Shown piece after piece: positions 6,709-10,512 of a stretch of DNA of 10,512 bases. The first letter of the stretch is position 1; each line of letters opens with the position of its first letter. Position numbers and translations under genes: made by a program. The stretch covers positions 1 through 10,512 of the forward strand of contig DAOVEE010000049.1 in the NCBI GenBank assembly GCA_030669135.1, given 5' to 3'. The notes under the pieces are model-generated. The model was not told the origin of the DNA, did no database searches, and worked only from the letters and a program-made list of their open reading frames with translations. Source of the DNA: Candidatus Bathyarchaeota archaeon (GTDB lineage Archaea > Thermoproteota > Bathyarchaeia > TCS64).

Positions 6709-7647
6709 TTATGGGATGAAGAGGGCTAGCACGGCTTTCTCTGTGTGCATCCTGTTCTCGCCCTGGTCGAAGACCGCGCTCTGGGGGCCCTCTATGACGC
6801 TGTCAGTCATCTCCTCGCCGCGGTACCCTGGGAGACAGTGCATGAAGATGGCGTCCTTCTTAGCCAGCTTCAGGGTCTCGTCGTTGACCTGGTACTTGGC
6901 GAACGCCTTCTTCCTCTCCTCGATGTCCTTGTGGCCCATGCTGTGGAACGTGTTGGCGTAGACAACGTCGGCTCCGCTGAACGCCTCCTCCAGGTCGTCC
7001 GTGACGACCATCTGGGAGCCGCCGTCGGCCGCGTGCTCCACGGCGAACTTGGTGATCATCTCGTTGGGCGCCCAGCCCTTGGGGACAGCCACGTAGCAGT
7101 CCATGCCCATGAGGCTGCTACCCGCCATGAGGGTCTGGCAGACGTTCCACGGGTCGCCCACGTAGGCCATCTTGAGGCCCTCCAGTTTTCCCTTGTGCTC
7201 CCGCATGGTAAGCATGTCTGCTAGCCCCTGGCACGGGTGGGTGAGGTCGGTCAGGGCGTTGATGACTGGGCTGTCCATGTACTCGGCGTACTCCTCCACG
7301 ATCTCCTGTCCGTAGGTCCTGATGACGAGGCCGTCGCAGTACCTGTCCAGGATGCGGGCGGTGTCCTTGATGGGCTCGCCCCTGGCGAGCTGCATAGTCT
7401 GAGGGGTGCTGTAGAAGCTCTGCATCCCGAGGTGGGCGATGGCCGCCTGGAAACTGAACCTTGTGCGGGTGCTGTGCTTCTCGAAGACCATGGCGATGGT
7501 GCGGCCCCTGAGGTACTCATGGGGCTGCTTCATCATGCGCATGCGTTTGAGGTCGGCGCTGACGTCGAGTATGTATATGATCTCTTCTTTCTTCCAGTCC
7601 ATCAGGGTGAGGTAGTCCTTCCCCTGGAACCTGTCCTTGAAGCTCAT
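6709..7647 (-). CDS. Ornithine carbamoyltransferase-family enzyme, atypical substrate site
   Basis: A 312-aa transcarbamylase, a family that moves the carbamoyl group between carbamoyl phosphate and an amine. The carbamoyl-phosphate half is standard: STRTR (59-63), HPCQ (137-140) and HCLP (270-273, inside FMHCLPGYRGEEMTD). The second-substrate half is not. The OTC motif DGNNV reads DPWNV (165-169), and the region normally D-x-W-x-S-M-G reads N232-T-F-H-S-M-G238, so the Asp that binds the ornithine amino group is Asn and the Trp is Phe. Length fits OTC or putrescine carbamoyltransferase rather than the longer YgeW/knotted forms. I therefore assign the family but not the substrate and give no symbol. 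Start ATG 7647 lacks a Shine-Dalgarno. If ordinary argF, it would make citrulline for arginine synthesis, but no other arginine gene is nearby apart from the class III aminotransferase. Confidence 0.85.
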   Translation of the reverse strand: MSFKDRFQGKDYLTLMDWKKEEIIYILDVSADLKRMRMMKQPHEYLRGRTIAMVFEKHSTRTRFSFQAAIAHLGMQSFYSTPQTMQLARGEPIKDTARILDRYCDGLVIRTYGQEIVEEYAEYMDSPVINALTDLTHPCQGLADMLTMREHKGKLEGLKMAYVGDPWNVCQTLMAGSSLMGMDCYVAVPKGWAPNEMITKFAVEHAADGGSQMVVTDDLEEAFSGADVVYANTFHSMGHKDIEERKKAFAKYQVNDETLKLAKKDAIFMHCLPGYRGEEMTDSVIEGPQSAVFDQGENRMHTEKAVLALFIP

Positions 7648-7670
7648 ATAGATTCAAGCAGAATAGAGGG

Positions 7671-7688
7671 GGTTTTATGTGTTTAATA
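7671..7688 (-). promoter_or_regulatory. TATA-like promoter region of the carbamoyltransferase
   Basis: In the 48-nt gap before ATG 7647 the minus strand holds TATTAAAC and CATAAAAC, about 24-41 nt upstream of the ATG. Either could be the TATA element of a nearly leaderless transcript; which one cannot be decided by eye. Confidence 0.35.
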
Positions 7689-7695
7689 CTATCGT

Positions 7696-7983
7696 TTACC
7701 CTGTTTGGAACATTTTCTCCTTGAATTGTTTCGCCCTGCGGTATCTTTCCTCGAGGAACACATCCTCTCCCTCGACGACATCTATGACGGTCTGCAGCAT
7801 GTTGATGTGCCGTTGGCTATCCAACTTAAACATCTGCATGACCCGTTTCAATGCCTAGTTATTTGTCCTGCGTTCATACTCCTCGTAGAGACCTACAAGC
7901 CGTCCTTCGATCTCCAACTGCTCTTGAAGCGTCTCAACGATCTCCTTCCTGTCTTCCTCTTTCCACTTCTCTAACATGTTCAT
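7696..7983 (-). pseudogene. Small helical, possibly ferritin-like protein interrupted by in-frame TAG
   Basis: From ATG 7983 to TAA 7696-7698 the minus strand is one frame of 96 codons broken only by TAG at codon 43 (7855-7857). The first 42 residues (MNMLEKWKEEDRKEIVETLQ...) and the 52 after the TAG (ALKRVMQMFKLDSQRHINML...) have matching charged, amphipathic helical character and read as one protein. An E/Y-rich helix (EIEGRLVGLYEEYE), then a turn (TNN-TAG-ALK), then a helix with D-S-x-x-H recalls the two-helix half of ferritin/rubrerythrin-like bundles; this is a weak resemblance. TAG ends at least five other genes here, so it is a normal stop, and the gene is most simply a fresh nonsense mutant or a sequence error. 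A TATA-like CTTAAAAA lies about 45-50 nt upstream. ATG 7977 is an alternative start. Confidence 0.6.
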
Positions 7984-8017
7984 GATTAACTGTCTGGAAC
8001 CACTGAATATCACGCTT

Positions 8018-8185
8018 CTAATTTTTAAGACTTGAAAAAAAGAGAGCGTGTTCTTCCTCTCTGTTCTCCAGTTTTATAATGGTGAACACCATTATGAATG
8101 CGCCGACGGACATTAAGGCAGCAAGTACAGGTGCTCTAGTGTTTTGACTTTTGCTCCCATATCTTCTTCTGGTCGGAGTGCTCAT
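8018..8185 (-). CDS. Small single-pass membrane protein (55 aa), hypothetical
   Basis: A 55-aa frame from ATG 8185 to TAG 8018-8020. It has a basic N-terminus (MSTPTRRRYGSK, then R18), one hydrophobic helix (about residues 19-38, ending IIK), and a charged tail with NREEEH before ALFFSSLKN. The positive-then-hydrophobic-then-acidic pattern follows the positive-inside rule for a one-span membrane protein. Tandem TAA TAG codons four codons upstream in the same frame make ATG 8185 the first possible ATG. It overlaps the amidohydrolase 3' end by 50 nt and ends 35 nt before the next gene. It has no recognised relatives from memory. Against it: no Shine-Dalgarno, and a 20-nt palindrome in its middle could shape the codons. 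Moderately likely to be real. Confidence 0.45.
   Translation of the reverse strand: MSTPTRRRYGSKSQNTRAPVLAALMSVGAFIMVFTIIKLENREEEHALFFSSLKN
8076..8095. repeat. Perfect palindrome ATAATGGTG-N2-CACCATTAT
   Basis: Two perfect 9-bp arms, ATAATGGTG (8076-8084) and CACCATTAT (8087-8095), separated by AA. It lies about 50 nt downstream of the amidohydrolase stop, within the frame of the small membrane protein. It could be a dimeric regulator site for the genes below, but overlapping a coding frame makes this uncertain. Confidence 0.4.
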
Positions 8186-9514
8186 CGAAGAACTTGTCTA
8201 TTATCTGGTCACAGGTCTTCTGGGCCTTTATGAGGGCATCCTTAATGTCGATGGTCGTGAGGTTTTTATCCTTCTTTAGGAACAGGCCGTCGCAGATCAC
8301 GTTGTCTATGTCTGCTGGTGTAGCGTAGAGAAATACGCTCGTGACGGGGTCCCTCGTCGGAGTCATGTATGGGTTCATGCGGTCGAAGGTGATTATGTCC
8401 GCCTTCTTCCCTATCTCGAGGCTGCCGATCTCCTTGTCCATGCCCAGCGCCTTGGCGCCGCCGATGGTGGCTAGCTCAAGCATGTCGTAGAAGCTAGGCC
8501 GCGCCGTGCGTCTGCTGTCGTTGATCATCCCCAGATAGCCGCCGGTCTTGCCTACCTGTTCATGACTCCCGTCCTCTGCTTCCTGATGAGGTCCAGCATG
8601 TCGTGGTAGTAGTCGTCGGTGCCGAGGCCGACGGGTATCCCCATGTCGAGCCAGTCGATGAGCGGGCTCTCCACGCTGTGGCAGTGGAGTATGGACATCC
8701 CCGTCTCCTTGATGAGATGGAAGTCTTTCGCGGTCCCGTACGTCAGGTGGGCGCCGCTAAGCTTCTCGTCCATCACTCCCAGGTCGTAGAGGTGCTGTGG
8801 CGGCGTCTTCCCGAACAGTCTCTGGACCTGCCTGTACTCCCTCATGCTCTGGCTTAGGTGGGTGGTCATGCTGAGCCCATGCTCGTCCGCGAACTCCTTA
8901 CACTCCATGTATACGTCGGGCATCGCCATGTCCGGCGCCTTGGGGCACATAAGCGTCGTTATCCTGCCGTCCGCCCCTCCGTGCCAGTTAAAATACAGGT
9001 CCTTTGCCCTCTTCATGGCGGCGTCCCTCTTTTCGGGGATGTACACGAACTCTCCGTTCTTCAGCTTCTCTAGGTCTACATGCTCTATATCCCCGGCCAT
9101 GTGGCACCTGTTCCCCGCCTCAGCCACAGCCCGGGCGTATCCGGCAGGGTACGTATATATCAGCATGCTCGTGGTGCAGCCGCCGTAGATGAACTCGGCG
9201 CAACTCGCCAGCCCCAGCGTCTCCATCTGCTCCGGCCGCCTATAGCCCTCCAACGGCAGATTGGTCTCAAAAAAGTCTCCCATCAGCTCGTAGACGCCGC
9301 GGAAATACTGTTGGAGGTGGCTGTGGGCGTTCACGAAGCCTGGCATCACCAAGTGGTGCCGCGCGTCCACCATGTACTCCGGGTCTCGGACCCTGAGGTC
9401 TTCCCCGATCTCCGTGATCCTGTCATCTACGACGTAGACGTCGCCCCGGGGTAGAACCCTGCGATCCCTGTCCATGGTGACTACAAACCCATCCTTGATG
9501 AGAATATCAGCCAT
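8136..9514 (-). pseudogene. ATZ/TRZ-type amidohydrolase, split by a one-base frameshift
   Basis: This family of metal-dependent TIM-barrel enzymes deaminates or dechlorinates rings and related compounds. The N-terminal part (ATG 9514 to TAG 8552-8554, 320 aa) holds every metal ligand: H64/H66 (NAHSHLQQ), H219 (TTHLSQS), H256 (GAHLTYG) and D300 (GLGTDD). The usual catalytic Glu of HxxE is Gln222. The rest continues in another frame (QVGKTGGYLGMINDSRR...) to TAG 8136-8138 and carries the expected end of the family, ELATIGGAKALG followed by GSLEIGKKADIITFD. One base has been lost near 8555-8575; restoring it gives about 459 aa, the normal length. No slippery heptamer is seen at the junction, so it is a mutation or sequence error rather than programmed. 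ATG 9514 (MADILIKDG) is the family-like start; the longer one at 9556 adds a non-conserved segment. The substrate is unknown. Confidence 0.85.
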
Positions 9515-9569
9515 AGCACTCAGCCCATATGAAGCTAAAAGTAGATAAAAAACCATCCAACGCTTATGA

Positions 9570-9594
9570 CAGATTACTCGCTACGAGTAATCTG
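9570..9594 (-). terminator. Perfect 11-bp hairpin with a stop codon in its loop
   Basis: CAGATTACTCG (9570-9580) and CGAGTAATCTG (9584-9594) are exact inverted copies; the 3-nt loop (9581-9583) is the TAG stop of the Cys-rich gene. On that gene's strand a TTTTTT run follows about 15 nt later. It may act as a terminator or 3'-end stabiliser, or as a protein-binding palindrome upstream of the amidohydrolase promoter. Confidence 0.55.
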
Positions 9595-9787
9595 GACTCC
9601 ACTCGTCGCACTCTCGCCTCGTTATCACCGACTCGATGTAGCTTAGCTTTTCACAGTAACAGAACTCATCCAGGCTCAGGCCTTGTCTCTCCAACGTGTT
9701 TACTATCTCCTTGTTCTCCTGCCCAAGCCTTAGCCTGATCTCCCCCGTGATATCCACGGCGTGGATGCAGTCGGCGCAGGTAACCAT
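9581..9787 (-). CDS. Small Cys-rich, probably zinc-binding protein (68 aa), hypothetical
   Basis: ATG 9787 to TAG 9581-9583. Five cysteines lie at C4, C7 (CADC), C43, C45 (CYC) and C60 (RRECDEW), flanking a charged middle helix (about 17-35). A CxxC pair plus later CxC and C could bind a zinc ion or an iron-sulphur cluster. I do not recognise the family. A TTG at 9790 directly precedes the ATG, but ATG is the simpler choice. A TATA-like element at 9815-9822 (minus strand CTATATTC) lies 28-35 nt upstream, so the gene is probably leaderless. It is divergent from the HAD gene at 9883 and ends inside a perfect hairpin. The gene is probable from its promoter and its non-random Cys pattern. Confidence 0.6.
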   Translation of the reverse strand: MVTCADCIHAVDITGEIRLRLGQENKEIVNTLERQGLSLDEFCYCEKLSYIESVITRRECDEWSPDYS

Positions 9788-9814
9788 CAAGATCAGGGAG
9801 AGAAACAGCGTAGA

Positions 9815-9822
9815 GGAATATA
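9815..9822 (-). promoter_or_regulatory. TATA box of the Cys-rich gene
   Basis: CTATATTC on the minus strand lies 28-35 nt upstream of ATG 9787 in the 95-nt divergent spacer. The other side of the spacer (9833-9847, AAAAACAATAAAAAC) is AT-rich and probably holds the TATA element of the plus-strand HAD gene, about 36-50 nt before its ATG. Confidence 0.5.
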
Positions 9823-9882
9823 GAGCATTGGGAAAAACAATAAAAACCCGCCGCGCACATTCAACCAGAACCCGGTGACCAC

Positions 9883-10512
9883 ATGAAGCTCAAAGGCATC
9901 GTCTTCGACCTCGACAACACACTCGTCCAGAGCCACGTGGACTTCCCCAAGATGAAGAGACGCATCATCGAGCTCCTGGAGGGCAACGGACATCCTCCGG
10001 ACACCCTCAGCCCCATAGACCAGACAACGGTAGTCATAATGGAGCACGCAGAAGGCGAGTGGGAGAGACAGGGTAAACCAGAGGAGGAGCGCCGGAGGCT
10101 ACGCGACGTCATCACGGGCTACATGAATCAGGGCGAGCTCGAAGCAGTCGAGACCCTGACGGAGATACCCGGCGTCTCTGAGGCAGTCGAAAAGCTCAAG
10201 GCCAAGGGTATCAAGCTAGCTATTCTCACCAGGGGCCACCACGAGTACGCGGTGGAGGCCCTCAAGAAGACTGGTATGCATGGTTACTTCGGCGCCTTAC
10301 TAGGAAGAGGAGAGACCCCACAGCCCAAGCCATACAGGGAGGCCATCGACTACACCGTCAGGCGGATGGGTCTCACCGTCGACGAGGTCGTCATGGTGGG
10401 AGATCACCAGATCGACTACGACTCCGCCAAGAACAGCCGATGCATGTTCATAGGAGTCGCCACGGGCCGCCGTGGTCTCAGGAGCTGGGAGAATGAGACC
10501 CCACCTCCCGTG
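9883..10512 (+). CDS. HAD-superfamily phosphatase (phosphoglycolate phosphatase-like), 3' end outside window
   Basis: ATG 9883 opens a frame that stays open to the window edge, giving 210 residues. A GGTGA ribosome-binding site (9874-9878) lies 4 nt before the ATG. The HAD motifs are complete: FDLDNTLV (8-15, nucleophile D9 and D11), ILTRG (114-118, T116), QPKPYREA (147-154, K149) and VGDHQIDYDSAK (172-183, D174 and D178). Residues 16-95 form a helical cap rich in Arg/Glu. The last visible residues, past motif IV, suggest that only a short C-terminal piece is missing. It probably dephosphorylates a small phosphorylated metabolite; the substrate is not assignable. It is not a close copy of the HAD gene at 627-1313: the caps differ. 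It is divergent from the Cys-rich gene. Confidence 0.92.
   Translation, partial: MKLKGIVFDLDNTLVQSHVDFPKMKRRIIELLEGNGHPPDTLSPIDQTTVVIMEHAEGEWERQGKPEEERRRLRDVITGYMNQGELEAVETLTEIPGVSEAVEKLKAKGIKLAILTRGHHEYAVEALKKTGMHGYFGALLGRGETPQPKPYREAIDYTVRRMGLTVDEVVMVGDHQIDYDSAKNSRCMFIGVATGRRGLRSWENETPPPV

Noticed and set aside
6745..7686. 159-aa and 149-aa plus-strand open frames
   Set aside because: Both are antisense shadows of the carbamoyltransferase; their sequences show no family pattern.
7855..7857. TAG as a pyrrolysine codon
   Set aside because: TAG ends the rhomboid, HAD, 2800, MFS, amidohydrolase and Cys-rich genes here, and no pyl gene or methylamine methyltransferase is in the window. Kept only as a test in the findings.
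7705..7974. 89-aa plus-strand open frame
   Set aside because: It is the complement of the amber-interrupted gene. The minus strand has the better amino-acid pattern (charged amphipathic helices), the plus strand an unlikely Leu/Phe/His mix.
8552..8575. Programmed -1 frameshift in the amidohydrolase
   Set aside because: No X-XXY-YYZ slippery heptamer occurs before the TAG in the zero frame, and the family is not known for recoding.
9515..9556. Extended N-terminus of the amidohydrolase from ATG 9556
   Set aside because: The added segment includes the TATA-like T-run and is not part of the family. ATG 9514 gives the expected MADILIKDG start.
1..10512. CRISPR array, insertion sequence, prophage or toxin-antitoxin pair
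   Set aside because: I found no spaced direct repeats, transposase or integrase motifs, or recognisable toxin/antitoxin pair on either strand.

Overview
The window looks like chromosomal DNA from an archaeon, probably an uncultivated TACK-, Asgard- or Bathyarchaeia-type lineage; the exact group cannot be fixed from the sequence. The evidence is TATA-like boxes about 25-40 nt upstream of several start codons (several genes look leaderless), GGTGA/GGAGA ribosome-binding sites on others, frequent ATA/AGG/AGA codons, a tRNA gene with encoded CCA and a U73 discriminator on tRNA-Thr, and a response regulator whose C-terminal half is a multi-zinc-ribbon domain resembling the thaumarchaeal output domain TackOD1. 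I see no CRISPR array, insertion sequence or phage gene.

Layout. Positions 1-630 (+) hold the 3' part of a rhomboid protease gene. It converges on a HAD phosphatase gene (627-1313, -), and the two stop codons share one CTAG. From 1451 to 2419 (+) lies the receiver/zinc-ribbon response regulator, whose stop codon directly abuts the encoded CCA of a tRNA-Thr(GGT) gene on the minus strand (2420-2497). A 300-nt AT-rich spacer with promoters and one hairpin leads to a small unrecognised gene (2800-3039, +), which overlaps tail to tail with endonuclease IV (3022-3870, -).

From 3022 to 9787 every recognised gene lies on the minus strand. In transcription order they are: a 68-aa Cys-rich protein; an ATZ/TRZ-type amidohydrolase split by a one-base frameshift; an uncatalogued 55-aa single-pass membrane protein; a 95-codon helical protein, perhaps ferritin-like, with an in-frame TAG at codon 43; an ornithine-carbamoyltransferase-family enzyme with altered substrate-binding residues; an MFS transporter; a class III (GABA/ornithine-type) aminotransferase; and endonuclease IV. 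A second HAD phosphatase gene (9883 onward, +) runs off the right edge.

How the genes may work together. The carbamoyltransferase, MFS transporter, class III aminotransferase and amidohydrolase could form a module for uptake and breakdown of a carbamoylated amine or amino acid. This rests only on shared strand, proximity and enzyme class. Each gene appears to have its own promoter, and two adjacent genes carry lesions, so the amidohydrolase end of the cluster may be decaying or may contain assembly errors. The strongest leads are the in-frame amber codon, the frameshifted amidohydrolase that also lacks the usual catalytic Glu, the atypical carbamoyltransferase, the receiver domain with Ala at the Thr/Ser switch, and the C55 in the tRNA T-loop.
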